From positions 1-64,000 of the forward strand of contig NZ_JOCB01000093.1 of assembly GCF_000718775.1 (NCBI RefSeq): 64,000 nt of DNA, written 5' to 3'. A program made the translations under genes and the position numbers. Shown here in pieces: positions 8,411-16,886 of the stretch. The notes beneath the pieces were generated by a model. The model made no database searches. It saw only the letters and a list, made by a program, of their open reading frames with translations, and was not told the origin of the DNA. The first letter of the stretch is position 1. Every line of letters begins with the position of its first letter. Source of the stretch: Streptomyces sp. NRRL S-31 (GTDB lineage: Bacteria; Actinomycetota; Actinomycetes; Streptomycetales; Streptomycetaceae).

Positions 8411-9316
8411 TCAGGGCCGGGGCTTGTGCGCGAATACCCAGCGGTTGCCCTCCAGCGCGTCGTTCGGCTCGGGGAGGGGGCCGCGTCCGTGGCGGAGGCT
8501 GAATTCGAAGGGGGTGTGTACCGAGGTGGACCAGCCCTTGGCCGTCAGGTCGCCCGCGGAGTCGGGTCGGGGCCCCCTGTCGAAGAGGCGGAGCAGGTCG
8601 ATGCCGATCTGTTCCCGCGTCGCCGTGTAGATCGCGCTGTCGCGGTACGCCAGCAGGTCCTTCTCCAGCTTGGCCTCGAAGGCCAGTGCGCTGCCCGCGG
8701 TGGTCAGCCGGTCCACCGTGTCGACGAGGTACGTCTCGGCGGGGCCCGGCAGGTAGAAGAGCAGCCCCTCGGCCAGCCAGACGCTCGGCGCGGCCGGGTC
8801 GAAGCCGGCGGTGGTGAGCGCGGTGACCCAGTCGCCGCGCAGGTCGACCGGCACGGGGACGCGCTTCGCCTTCGGGGTGGCCGACAGGTCGGTGAGCACC
8901 CGGTGCTTGAACGCCAGCACGCCCGCCCTGTCGATCTCGAAGACCATGCAGCCGGACGGCCAGTCCAGCCGGAATGCGCGGGTGTCTAACCCCGCGCCCA
9001 GCAGCACGACTTGGCGGGCGCCCGGACGGACGGACCGGAGGAGGAAGTCGTCGAGGACCCTGGTCCGCAGGCCGAAGTAACGGGCGAACCGCCCCCACAG
9101 CGGGTCGGCGTCCCCGTCCGGCACCTCCTCGATGCGGACCGGCCAGTCCGCGCACGCCGGGGCGGCGCGCACGAAGTGCTCCGCGTGGACGTCCCGGGCC
9201 AGGCTGTCGTGGCGGTGGGTCTCGATCGCCCGTGCCGCGGCGACCAGGAGGGCGGTCAGACCCACGCCCGCGTCCACGCCTTCGACGTCGGGGTGGTGCG
9301 GCGCCGTGCCGGTCAT
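8411..9316 (-). CDS. Methyltransferase half, possible independent translation product
   Basis: The methyltransferase part of the fusion can also start at its own ATG (9316), which has GGAGG four to eight nucleotides upstream and the usual N-terminus and length (301 aa) of TIGR00027 leucine-carboxyl-methyltransferase-like proteins. The sequence therefore permits both a fusion and a free methyltransferase, or a recent loss of the dehydrogenase stop codon. Substrate is unknown; a furan carboxylate from the neighbouring pathway is a reasonable guess. Confidence 0.5.
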   Translation of the reverse strand: MTGTAPHHPDVEGVDAGVGLTALLVAAARAIETHRHDSLARDVHAEHFVRAAPACADWPVRIEEVPDGDADPLWGRFARYFGLRTRVLDDFLLRSVRPGARQVVLLGAGLDTRAFRLDWPSGCMVFEIDRAGVLAFKHRVLTDLSATPKAKRVPVPVDLRGDWVTALTTAGFDPAAPSVWLAEGLLFYLPGPAETYLVDTVDRLTTAGSALAFEAKLEKDLLAYRDSAIYTATREQIGIDLLRLFDRGPRPDSAGDLTAKGWSTSVHTPFEFSLRHGRGPLPEPNDALEGNRWVFAHKPRP

Positions 9317-10510
9317 GTTTCCTCCATCGGCGGGAGTGGGGACGGGGGGATGCCTGTCGGCCGGGTGCGGTGAGTCCGTGGTGCGGAGTGCCTCGCTCAT
9401 CGGCTTCCGCCCCCCCGGGAGCAGGACGGGTTTGACCACGCGGCCGGCGTCGCAGTCGCGTTCGGCCTCGTTGATGTCGGCCAGCGGGTAGGTGCGGATC
9501 AGCTCGTCGAACGGGAAGCGTCCGGCCCGCCACAGCCCCAGCAGCCGGGGTATCAGCAGTGCGGGCACGGCGTCCCCTTCGCAGATGTGGCGGATGCCGC
9601 GGCCCCGGTCCAGCGTGCCCGGTTCGAGCGGCAGCGCGGTGTGCAGCCGTGCCACCAGGCCGAGGCTGCCGGTGGGGCGCAGGGCCCGGAGCGCGTCGTT
9701 GATGAGCGGCGGTGAGGCCGTGGTGTCCAGCGCGTACCGCGCTCCGCCGTCGGTCAGCCGCCGTATCCGCTCGGGCAGTCCGGCCGTACCGGCGGGCAGC
9801 GGGACCGCGCCGTACCGTTCCGCCAGGGCCAGCCGTCCGGGATGCCGGTCGACGGCCACGGTCGACGCGCCGGCGGCGGTGGCCGCCATCACCGCGGCCA
9901 GGCCCACCGCCCCCGCGCCGAGGACCACGAGGGTGTCACCGGGGCCGGCGGCGAAGGCGTTCAGCACGGCTCCGGCGCCGGTGAGGAAGCCGCAGCCGAG
10001 CGGCCCGAGCAGTTCGACAGGCAGGGCGGGGTCGACCCGGACGGCGTTGCGGGCCGGGACGAGCGCGTACTCGGCGAACGAGGACTGGCCGAACCACCGC
10101 GGGGCCAGCGCCTCCCCGGTCGCGTCGGTCAGCCGCGGCGCCTTCTCCGCGCGTCCTCCGAAGAGGTTGAGGGAGGCGAAGGAGTCGCAGTAGGCGGGGG
10201 CCGCGCCGCGGCAGTTCCGGCAGTGCCCGCAGGAGTCGAAGCTCAGTACGACGCGGTCACCGACGCCGATCGCGGTGTCCGGGCCGCCGCCCGTGGCCAC
10301 CACGACCCCGGCCCCCTCGTGGCCGAGCACCGCCGGCAGCGGGCTGCGGCCGGCCGATCGCCGGACCGTGAGATCGGTCCGGCACATCCCGCAGCCCGCG
10401 ATCTCCACCAGCAGCTCGCCGACGGCGGGTTCCGTGCGCAGGCTCACCTCCTCGACCGCGAACGGGTCCTCGTACGAGCGCAGTACGGCCGCCCGGAACC
10501 TCGTCGTCAT
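8411..10510 (-). CDS. Fused Zn-alcohol dehydrogenase / O-methyltransferase
   Basis: One uninterrupted frame of 699 residues. Residues 1 to about 365 form a Zn-dependent medium-chain alcohol dehydrogenase: catalytic-Zn GHEGAGVV, structural-Zn cysteines in CGHCRNCRGAAPAYC, and cofactor motif VVLGAGAVGLAA. The C-terminal 300 residues, from MTGTAPHHPD, form a TIGR00027/PF04072 SAM methyltransferase (VVLLGAGLDTRAFRLDWP). A Pro/Asp-rich linker of about 30 residues joins them where normal dehydrogenases end (KPVLLPGG). The ATG at 10510 follows GGGGGAGG and overlaps the aldehyde dehydrogenase stop (ATGA). It likely oxidises an alcohol and methylates a carboxylate or hydroxyl made by the upstream enzymes. 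The lack of a stop between the halves is odd; see the internal ribosome site. Confidence 0.82.
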   Translation of the reverse strand: MTTRFRAAVLRSYEDPFAVEEVSLRTEPAVGELLVEIAGCGMCRTDLTVRRSAGRSPLPAVLGHEGAGVVVATGGGPDTAIGVGDRVVLSFDSCGHCRNCRGAAPAYCDSFASLNLFGGRAEKAPRLTDATGEALAPRWFGQSSFAEYALVPARNAVRVDPALPVELLGPLGCGFLTGAGAVLNAFAAGPGDTLVVLGAGAVGLAAVMAATAAGASTVAVDRHPGRLALAERYGAVPLPAGTAGLPERIRRLTDGGARYALDTTASPPLINDALRALRPTGSLGLVARLHTALPLEPGTLDRGRGIRHICEGDAVPALLIPRLLGLWRAGRFPFDELIRTYPLADINEAERDCDAGRVVKPVLLPGGRKPMSEALRTTDSPHPADRHPPVPTPADGGNMTGTAPHHPDVEGVDAGVGLTALLVAAARAIETHRHDSLARDVHAEHFVRAAPACADWPVRIEEVPDGDADPLWGRFARYFGLRTRVLDDFLLRSVRPGARQVVLLGAGLDTRAFRLDWPSGCMVFEIDRAGVLAFKHRVLTDLSATPKAKRVPVPVDLRGDWVTALTTAGFDPAAPSVWLAEGLLFYLPGPAETYLVDTVDRLTTAGSALAFEAKLEKDLLAYRDSAIYTATREQIGIDLLRLFDRGPRPDSAGDLTAKGWSTSVHTPFEFSLRHGRGPLPEPNDALEGNRWVFAHKPRP
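9317..9325 (-). promoter_or_regulatory. Internal ribosome binding site inside the fusion gene
   Basis: On the minus strand GGAGGAAAC precedes ATG at 9316. It is stronger than most true starts in the window, yet it lies inside an open reading frame with no stop between the two enzyme domains. Confidence 0.65.
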
Positions 10511-11913
10511 GCCTCCCCCTCCGGGCGGTGGACGACGAACGGCCGGAGGTTGCCGTAGAGCCCCCACGGTCCGCCCGCGACCCCGACACCGCTGTTCTTG
10601 ACGCCCGCGAAGGGCTGGGCCAGGGACAGTTCGGCATGGTGGTTGATCCAGGCCGTGCCGCATTCCAGCCGGTCGGCCACCTCCTCGGCCCGGTCGAGAT
10701 CGGTGCCCCAGACGGAGCCGCCCAGCCCGAAACCGGTGCCGTTGGCCGCGTCGACGGCTTCACCGAGGCTCCGGTACGGCAGGACCGGCAGGACCGGCCC
10801 GAACTGCTCCTCGGTCACCACCGGGCTGTCGGGCGGGACATCGGTGAGGATCGTGGGAGCGAAGAAGTAGCCCGGCCGGTCCAGCCGCCGTCCGCCCGCC
10901 GCCGCCCGGGCGCCGTCCGCCAGGGCCCGCTCGGTGACCAGCTCGACCCGGGCCAGCTGGGGGGCGTTGTTGACCGGGCCCAGCCGGGTGTCCGGGTCCA
11001 GACCCGCTCCGACCGCGACGGTCCTCGCGCGCTGGGCGAGGGCTTCGACGACCTGGGCGTGGAGCCGGGCCGGGGCGTAGACGCGTTTGACCGCCATGCA
11101 GACCTGCCCGCAGTTGCGGAACGCGGCCCAGAACAACCGGTCCGCGATCCGGTCCACCTCGACGTCCTCCAGCAGGACGGCGGCGTCGTTGCCGCCCAGT
11201 TCCAGGGTGACCCGGGCGAGCGAGGCCGCCGCCGCCTCGGCGACGGCCCGCCCGGTGGGCACCGAGCCGGTGAAGGTGACGTGGCGGATGCCCGGGTGGC
11301 GGGCGAGGCGGGCACCGAGCGGTTCGCGGCCGGTGACGACGGTCAGCACGTCCTCGGGCAGGGCGGTGGCGAGGACGGAGCCGAGCAGCCGGGTGGCGAG
11401 GGGGGTGAACGGGGACGGTTTGAGGACCAGGGTGTTGCCCGCCGCGAGCGCCGGCGCGAACTTCGCCGCCGCGAGCTGGAGGGGGAAGTTCCACGGCACG
11501 ATCGCGGCGACGGGGCCGAGGGGCCGCCAGCGGACCTCGCTGCGCACGGGCCGGCCGTCGATGATCCGCCGGGTCCTCGGGGCCAGATCGGCGAAGTAGC
11601 GCAGACGGGCCGCCGTACGGGCGATCTCCGCGTACGACTCGGCCAGGGGCTTGCCCTGTTCCCGGGTGAGCAGCCGGGCGAGGTCGTCGCCGGCCTTCTC
11701 CACGGCGTCGGCCGCCGCGCGCAACGCGGTGGTGCGGGCGGCGGGGTCGGCACGCCAGCCGTGCCAGGCCCGGTGGGCCCGGTCGACCACGGCGTCCAAC
11801 TCGTCCGGCTGCTGGTCGGGGGCCTCGTCGAAGGTCTCCCCGGTGGCCGGGTCGACGACGGCGAAACGGGCGGCCCGGCGTCCGGGGACGCGGTCGGGCT
11901 CAGGGGTCGGCAT
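10507..11913 (-). CDS. NAD(P)-dependent aldehyde dehydrogenase
   Basis: About 468 residues, standard ALDH size. Visible motifs: VPWNFPLQLAAAKFAPALAAG (N-terminal cofactor region), TFTGSVPTGRAV, general-base ELGGND and the catalytic-cysteine segment FRNCGQVCMAVKR. It oxidises an aldehyde to the acid. The ATG at 11913 begins MPTPEPDR, eight bases after the stop of the furan synthase gene; there is no good ribosome site, so coupling to the upstream gene is likely. Its stop overlaps the next start as ATGA. With the furan synthase upstream and the alcohol dehydrogenase-methyltransferase downstream, a 5-formylfuran-derived aldehyde is the natural candidate substrate, though this is inference. Confidence 0.9.
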   Translation of the reverse strand: MPTPEPDRVPGRRAARFAVVDPATGETFDEAPDQQPDELDAVVDRAHRAWHGWRADPAARTTALRAAADAVEKAGDDLARLLTREQGKPLAESYAEIARTAARLRYFADLAPRTRRIIDGRPVRSEVRWRPLGPVAAIVPWNFPLQLAAAKFAPALAAGNTLVLKPSPFTPLATRLLGSVLATALPEDVLTVVTGREPLGARLARHPGIRHVTFTGSVPTGRAVAEAAAASLARVTLELGGNDAAVLLEDVEVDRIADRLFWAAFRNCGQVCMAVKRVYAPARLHAQVVEALAQRARTVAVGAGLDPDTRLGPVNNAPQLARVELVTERALADGARAAAGGRRLDRPGYFFAPTILTDVPPDSPVVTEEQFGPVLPVLPYRSLGEAVDAANGTGFGLGGSVWGTDLDRAEEVADRLECGTAWINHHAELSLAQPFAGVKNSGVGVAGGPWGLYGNLRPFVVHRPEGEA

Positions 11914-11921
11914 GCCGGCGG

Positions 11922-12689
11922 TCAGCCCACGGCGGGGACGGCGGGGGCGGCGGCCGCGTGCTCGCGGGCCTGCCGGTCCATCTCCGACCGGAAGGCGGCC
12001 ACCAGCTGTGGCCGGATCCTGCCGGCATTGCGGTCGCCGCCCTCGCAGACCGCTCCGCGCACGCCCACGATGTCCGTGCCGATCCGGGTCAGCGCGCCCA
12101 GGTCCGCCTGCCGGACGCTGCCCGCGAGGGCGGCGAGCAGACCGGTCGCGTGGGCCCGCCGGACGAACTCGGCGCAGACGTCCGGCGGGACGTGGTCGAA
12201 CAGCCGCGTCCCGTCCTTGACGGCGGTGTCGAGCATGGCCGCGTCGGCGCCGGAGCGGGCGGCGATGTCGGGCACGGCGAGCGGATTGACGCAGCCGATC
12301 CGGTGGGCGTCGGCGTAGCCCGAGGCGACGACGAGCGCTTCGGGGCGGTGGTCCTTCACCGCCCGGACGACCGCGCGCATGACGTCGATGCCCTGATCGG
12401 GCGTCGTACATCCGTAGAGGCCGACCTTGATGTACGTGGCTCCGGAGACGACGGCGCCGAGCGCGGCCTGAGCCACCGTGCCGGGCTTGTACGGGACGTC
12501 CCCCACCGTGGCGGACACCGGTTTGTCCGCCGGGACCGCGTCGCGGATCTCCCGGATGACCCAGGGGAAGTTCGCGCCGAGCGAGCCCTCGTCGGGCTTC
12601 TTGACGTCGACGATGTCGAGGTGCTCCGCCGCCTTCGCGCAGTCGAGGGCCTCCTCGACGCCGTCCGGGGAGATGAGAAGCAACACCAT
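11922..12689 (-). CDS. mfnB: (5-formylfuran-3-yl)methyl phosphate synthase-like (MfnB family)
   Basis: A 255-residue TIM-barrel protein of PF04476. The family signature is intact: [19 protein letters not shown] holds the catalytic lysine corresponding to Lys27 of the methanogen enzyme, and [10 protein letters not shown] holds the second active-site lysine. In methanogens MfnB condenses two glyceraldehyde-3-phosphate molecules into 4-(hydroxymethyl)-2-furancarboxaldehyde phosphate, the furan of methanofuran. The ATG at 12689 is preferred (AAGGAG seven bases upstream, protein starting [10 protein letters not shown] as in archaeal homologues). It is the first gene of a leftward operon with oxidoreductases and a methyltransferase. 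No MfnC aminotransferase or other methanofuran gene is present, so a furan secondary metabolite is the likely product. Confidence 0.88.
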   Translation of the reverse strand: MVLLLISPDGVEEALDCAKAAEHLDIVDVKKPDEGSLGANFPWVIREIRDAVPADKPVSATVGDVPYKPGTVAQAALGAVVSGATYIKVGLYGCTTPDQGIDVMRAVVRAVKDHRPEALVVASGYADAHRIGCVNPLAVPDIAARSGADAAMLDTAVKDGTRLFDHVPPDVCAEFVRRAHATGLLAALAGSVRQADLGALTRIGTDIVGVRGAVCEGGDRNAGRIRPQLVAAFRSEMDRQAREHAAAAPAVPAVG

Positions 12690-13025
12690 GGGCTCCTTCC
12701 GCCGCATGTCCGCCTGACCGAGGGACAGGGGTGCGGATCACCTGGTTCCTGTGCGGTGTGCTCATCATTTCTGTCGCCCGTGGGCGCCGGTAGAGCGTGC
12801 GGAGTGCCCACGGGGCGCTCGCCGCCACGCGCAACGCGCCGCGCACACCGGCGTGAACCGGTCCCGCCCGGGCGCCCGTGCCCCTCAGGTATCCGGCGTC
12901 GCCGTGTCGCCGGCACGGCCCCCGCCCACCGCTCGACCGGTCCGGCACCGCCCCCTCCCGCCGGTACGCCAGACTGGGCCGCGGGACCGGGTCCGTCGCC
13001 CCCGGCCCGTCCTCGGGAGGAAACC
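12690..13025. other. Divergent intergenic region, furan operon and kinase
   Basis: 336 bp without a credible gene. It should hold the promoters of the leftward furan operon and the rightward kinase gene. A short GCCGTG/CACGGC hairpin lies near 12900-12918; I see no clear operator. Confidence 0.4.
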
Positions 13026-13673
13026 GTGACGAGCCCTGTCGGCAAGCCGAGCCTGATCGTCGTGAGCGGTGGTCCCGGAACGGGGAAGACCACCCTCGCG
13101 CACGAACTGGCCCGCGTCCTCGGATGCCCCGCGATCATCCGCGACGAGATCAAACAGGGCATGGTCATGTCCCACCCGGGCTACCGGGGCGGCGGCGGCG
13201 ACCCCCTCAATGCGCCGACCCTCCACGCCTTCTTCGGCGTGCTGAAGGTGCTCCTGGAGGCCGGGGTGACGCTCGTCGCCGAGGCCGCCTACCAGGACCG
13301 GCTGTGGCGGCCGAACCTCGCGCCGCTCACCGGCCTGGCGCACCTGCGCGTCATCCGCTGCGCCGCCGGGGCCGACGTCGCACACGACCGGATCGTCCGG
13401 CGCGCCGAGGAGGACGCGCACCGGGCCGCCCACGGCGACCGGGACCTGCTGCGAGCCATCGCCGCCGGGGAGCACTCCCTGGAGTCCTTCGTGCCGATCT
13501 CCCTGGACGCGCCCACCCTGACCGTGGACACGTCGAACGGATACCGGCCCGGCCTCCGGCACATCGCCGGCTTCGCCCGGGCGTCCGCGGACGGCGGGTC
13601 GTCGTCCGAACGGTCGCCTCAGACGGCTCCGAACGCGGGGGAGTCGCGCCATTCGACGGGGGAGACGCCGTAG
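13026..13673 (+). CDS. P-loop kinase (zeta-toxin/AAA_33-like)
   Basis: 215 residues. GGGAGGAAACC precedes the GTG at 13026. A Walker A loop GGPGTGKTT lies at residues 14-22 and an RDEIKQGM segment follows, as in zeta-toxin or chloramphenicol-phosphotransferase-like small-molecule kinases (PF13671). A basic segment (DRIVRRAEEDAHR) probably forms the lid. The last 30 residues are Ser-rich and unstructured. Its 3' end overlaps the convergent AraC gene by 55 bp. It could phosphorylate a small molecule, perhaps linked to the divergent furan operon, or be a stand-alone kinase. No antitoxin gene is adjacent. Confidence 0.75.
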   Translation: MTSPVGKPSLIVVSGGPGTGKTTLAHELARVLGCPAIIRDEIKQGMVMSHPGYRGGGGDPLNAPTLHAFFGVLKVLLEAGVTLVAEAAYQDRLWRPNLAPLTGLAHLRVIRCAAGADVAHDRIVRRAEEDAHRAAHGDRDLLRAIAAGEHSLESFVPISLDAPTLTVDTSNGYRPGLRHIAGFARASADGGSSSERSPQTAPNAGESRHSTGETP

Positions 13674-14389
13674 GTGGCCCGGAACACCCGGCTGAAGTGC
13701 GAGGCGCTGATGAAGCCCCAGCGGTGGGCGATCGCCGCGATCGTCAGCCCCGCCGCGTGCCGGCGGGCCAGGTCGCGCCGGCACTGCACCAGGTCCACCA
13801 CGTTGCGGGCGATCGACTCGCCGGTGCGCTGCGGATAGGTCGACGCGGTGTCGACCAGCCGGGACAGGAACGGTGTCAGCAGCGCCCCGAGCCCGGACTC
13901 GGAGCCGAGTGGCGCGGCCGTGATCCGCTGGAGGTCGGACTCGCTCAGGCCGAGGACCTCGCGCGGCAGCACCAGGGACTTCGTCCGGAACCGCTCGGGG
14001 AGGGTCAGCTGGAGGGGCCGTGCCATGTCGTAGACGAAGAGCTGCCCCGGCTCCAGGACCGCGTCCCGGCCGTCCTGCTCGATCCGGCCGACGCCCCTGC
14101 TCAGCAGCTTCACGACCACGTAGTCGTCGTTGTCGCCGGCCGCGATCAGCCGCCGGGTCCGCGCCGCCCGCAGCGGTTCCCCGTCCACCGTGACGACCTG
14201 CATCGGGCCGAGCAGCGACGTCTGGATCGTGCCGCGGTCGACCTCGTCGGGTACGCGCATGTCCACGGCCCCGAACGTCTGGGACAGCGCCTCGCGCCAG
14301 TAGGCCCGTCTGCGCTGGACGGGCACCGAGTCCGTGGTGTGGAGGCTGTCCGGGAGTGCTGGGTCGAGAGTTGTTGAGTGCGACGACAT
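13619..14389 (-). CDS. AraC-family regulator lacking the first helix-turn-helix
   Basis: 256 residues. The N-terminal 160 residues match the AraC_binding_2 ligand domain (PF14525). The DNA-binding domain is incomplete: after ARNVVDLV the sequence jumps straight to QCRRDLARRHAAGLTIAAIAHRWGF, ASHFSRVFRATYGVSPVEWR, which is only the second of the two AraC helix-turn-helix units. The intact relative at 25811-26794 has about 75 extra residues here, including the first HTH. The deletion is in frame. The ATG at 14389 has GGAG six bases upstream; an earlier ATG at 14458 is less likely. It may be non-functional, or a dominant-negative or ligand-binding partner. Confidence 0.8.
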   Translation of the reverse strand: MSSHSTTLDPALPDSLHTTDSVPVQRRRAYWREALSQTFGAVDMRVPDEVDRGTIQTSLLGPMQVVTVDGEPLRAARTRRLIAAGDNDDYVVVKLLSRGVGRIEQDGRDAVLEPGQLFVYDMARPLQLTLPERFRTKSLVLPREVLGLSESDLQRITAAPLGSESGLGALLTPFLSRLVDTASTYPQRTGESIARNVVDLVQCRRDLARRHAAGLTIAAIAHRWGFISASHFSRVFRATYGVSPVEWRDSPAFGAV

Positions 14390-14666
14390 GTGCTCTCCGC
14401 CCTTTGCCAGTCCTTTTTCAGACACACTCTGCCAGGCCGGATCCGGTCGTGACATCACGCGAATCCGTGAGACCGAGGGACAGGGCCGGGACAGGGCCCC
14501 CTTGCGGGGGCACGGGCAAGGGCGAGGACACCGGCACGGTGACCGTCCACATGATCACCGTCGCCCCCGTCGGCCGTCCGCCGAGGAGGGCGGTCTCCTC
14601 GGCGGCAAGTGGATTTTCGGCATCATTCGAGCGGAGGACCGGGGGCGGCCGGCCGAAGGGGGTGAC

Positions 14667-15899
14667 CTATTCGACGAAGCGGCTCACTAGGCAGACGCTG
14701 CGCTTCCCCGGGTATTCGCTCAGGTTCCACAGCGCGTCGTACCGGCCGTCGTAGCTCAGGTCCTCGCACCCCGTCGCGAGCGGCCTGACCTTCTTCGGGA
14801 CAGGGTTGCCCCGGGGGAAGGCGAGCAAGGAGCCGGGCCGGCCACCGGCGCTGCGCGAGAGGTAGTACGTGCCGCCGACCAGTACGGCGCCCTGCGCGTT
14901 CCAGCCGCCGGGGACGGGGAAGAACTCGTTCGCGGCCTTGGACTCGATCCACTCCGTGCCTGGCTTGAGCCGCCAGCGCACCACTCGTGGCGTGCGGTCA
15001 CCGTTGCTCCGGGGGTCCGGTACGTCCTCGCCCTTCCCGTCCTCGCGGTGGAACTCGTTGACGACCAGCGAGATCTCGCTCTCACCGTGCGTGCGGTCCA
15101 GGGATACCGCCGAGTACGCGAGCCCCGTACCGTCGTTGTCGTAGGCCGCGCTCTGCGGCAGCAGGTAGGTCGTCGACCGGCCACCGTTCCAGGTCTGGCG
15201 CATGAGGTGGTCCATGGCGAACACCCGCAGGCCGTGCTTGGTGTCGGGGACGTAGAGCCGGTTGCGGTACCAGGCGAGCCCACCCGTGTGGAAGGCGACG
15301 GGCCGGTACACCGTCCGGCCGGCGCGCTGGTACGGCTCCACCAGCTTGACGTGCCGGTAGCGGATGTTCCGCATGTCCGTGATGTCGACGAACGTGACCC
15401 GGGCGTCTCGGGCCGGCTTGCCCAGGTACCAGGAGACCAGGAGCCATGTGCGTCCGAAACCTTCAGGATCCGCGCCGCGGTGGTCCGCACCGTAGGCGTC
15501 GTAGCTGGTGGTGACGCCCTGCGGCATCCAGCTGCGGCCGTCCCGGTCCGCCCGCGTGCCCCAGGCGAAGCCGTCGAGGATCTTCTCGGGGGCGCCGCTC
15601 TGGCCGCCCTTGATCCGCCGGGCCCGGGACGGGCCGTGTTCGAGCAGGGCCGACCGCTTGACGAACCTGAGGCCGCGAAGAGCGACCAGGTCCTTGATGA
15701 GGTCCGTGTACGTCGGCCCGCTCTTTGTCGGCCCCAGGCGCGGCTCCACGGAGAAGGCGTCCGGGGCCGGGGTGGTGTCCGCCGCCGCGGGGAGGGCCTG
15801 GGCCGCGTTCGCGGTTTCCGGTGCCCACAAGCTCCCGGCCGCCGCCACCACCGGTGCCGCGGCCAGCATGCGTAACGTCGCTCTGCGTGAGGTGTCCAT
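14667..15899 (-). CDS. Tat-exported protein of unknown function
   Basis: 410 residues. The N-terminus from the ATG at 15899 is a twin-arginine signal (DTSRRATLRMLAAAPVVAAA, then an ANAAQA cleavage-like site), so the mature protein of about 375 residues is exported folded. The mature part has repeated Trp/Tyr/Gly segments with Asp-rich turns (SWMPQGVTTSYDAYG, GGLAWYRNRLYVPDTKHGLRVF, LVGGTYYLSRSAGGRPG), suggesting a beta-propeller-like fold. No catalytic motif is recognised. Both flanking intergenic regions are about 220-280 bp, so it is likely monocistronic. Confidence 0.78.
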   Translation of the reverse strand: MDTSRRATLRMLAAAPVVAAAGSLWAPETANAAQALPAAADTTPAPDAFSVEPRLGPTKSGPTYTDLIKDLVALRGLRFVKRSALLEHGPSRARRIKGGQSGAPEKILDGFAWGTRADRDGRSWMPQGVTTSYDAYGADHRGADPEGFGRTWLLVSWYLGKPARDARVTFVDITDMRNIRYRHVKLVEPYQRAGRTVYRPVAFHTGGLAWYRNRLYVPDTKHGLRVFAMDHLMRQTWNGGRSTTYLLPQSAAYDNDGTGLAYSAVSLDRTHGESEISLVVNEFHREDGKGEDVPDPRSNGDRTPRVVRWRLKPGTEWIESKAANEFFPVPGGWNAQGAVLVGGTYYLSRSAGGRPGSLLAFPRGNPVPKKVRPLATGCEDLSYDGRYDALWNLSEYPGKRSVCLVSRFVE

Positions 15900-16118
15900 G
15901 ACCTGGGAGAGTAGGAACGGACGGTGGGGTTCGGTATGCCCTAACCCTGTCCGGACCGTCCCCCCATGTCCCACCAGGCACGATCCCCTTGTCCCGGACG
16001 GCGCCGCCGCCTTTTCCGGACAGGGCGGCGGTCCCTGTGCCGAGCCCGCGCACGGCCCGGCACACGGGCGAGGGCGGTGACGCGGTCGTGCGCCGCCGGG
16101 CCGGGGCGGCGGCGGAGG

Positions 16119-16769
16119 TCAGCCGGCGTCGCGGGCGCGGTGGTCCTGGACCGCGGCGCGGCTCGTGGCCAGGTGGTGCAGGACCAGGGACTCGACGCGG
16201 GAGACGTCGCGGTCGGCGATGGCCTGGTAGAGGGTCTCGTGCTCCTCGGCGATGCCGAGGAGGTCGTCGTGCCGGCCGAGCAGCCAGCGCACCCTGCTGC
16301 GCATGACGCGTTCCAGCTCGCTCAGCAGCTCGTTGGCGGCGAGCTGGATCACCGTCTGGTGGAAGTCGGCCGCGGCACGGCGGGCGCCCACGGCGTCGCC
16401 GGCCCCGGCCGCGCGCAGTTCCCGGTCGAGGTCGGCGCGCAGCCGACGCAGCCCCTCGCGGGTGTGCCGCTGCGCGGCGAGCCGGAAGGCCAGGGGCTCC
16501 AGTACGCCGCGCACCTCGTCCAGGTCGGCCAGGTCGGACGGGGTGAACTCGCGGACCACCGCCCAGCTGCGCGGGCGGGGCGTGACCAGGCCCTCGGCGA
16601 CGAGCGTCTTCAGGGCGTCGCGGACGGGCAGCCGGCTCACACCCAGGGACTCGGCGAGTTCACGCTCGACCAGCCGGCTGCCCGGCCGCCGTACCCCGTC
16701 GAGGATCTCGTCCCGCAGCTGCCCGGTCACGCGCTCCGACTCGGGCGTGAACCCCTCTGACCCCGTCAT
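16119..16769 (-). CDS. GntR-family regulator, FCD subfamily
   Basis: 216 residues. Winged HTH at residues 10-75 (RPGSRLVERELAESLGVSRL, PVRDALKTLVAEGL) followed by an all-helical FCD effector domain containing the metal-binding Asp/His pattern (ADFHQTVIQLAANELL; HHLATSRAAV). The ATG at 16769 is used because AGAAGGA lies upstream and longer starts add an atypical Arg-rich tail. It lies downstream of the hydantoin/pyrimidine-type genes and reads in the same direction. FCD regulators usually repress small carboxylate or ureide catabolic operons; GTATAC-centred sites near 22.15 kb are candidate targets. Confidence 0.88.
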   Translation of the reverse strand: MTGSEGFTPESERVTGQLRDEILDGVRRPGSRLVERELAESLGVSRLPVRDALKTLVAEGLVTPRPRSWAVVREFTPSDLADLDEVRGVLEPLAFRLAAQRHTREGLRRLRADLDRELRAAGAGDAVGARRAAADFHQTVIQLAANELLSELERVMRSRVRWLLGRHDDLLGIAEEHETLYQAIADRDVSRVESLVLHHLATSRAAVQDHRARDAG

Positions 16770-16886
16770 GGTCGTCCTTCTCTCGTCACGTCCCCGGCGG
16801 TGCACCGGCGCTGTGCGGGCGCCGGTGTGCCGTGGGGACCAGGCCACAGTGACCTTAGCCGGTGACGAGGACGGGACAGGCCCGGG

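Noticed and set aside
13026..13673. Toxin-antitoxin system based on a zeta-like kinase
   Set aside because: No small antitoxin gene is adjacent or overlapping at its 5' end, so a plain small-molecule kinase is the safer call.
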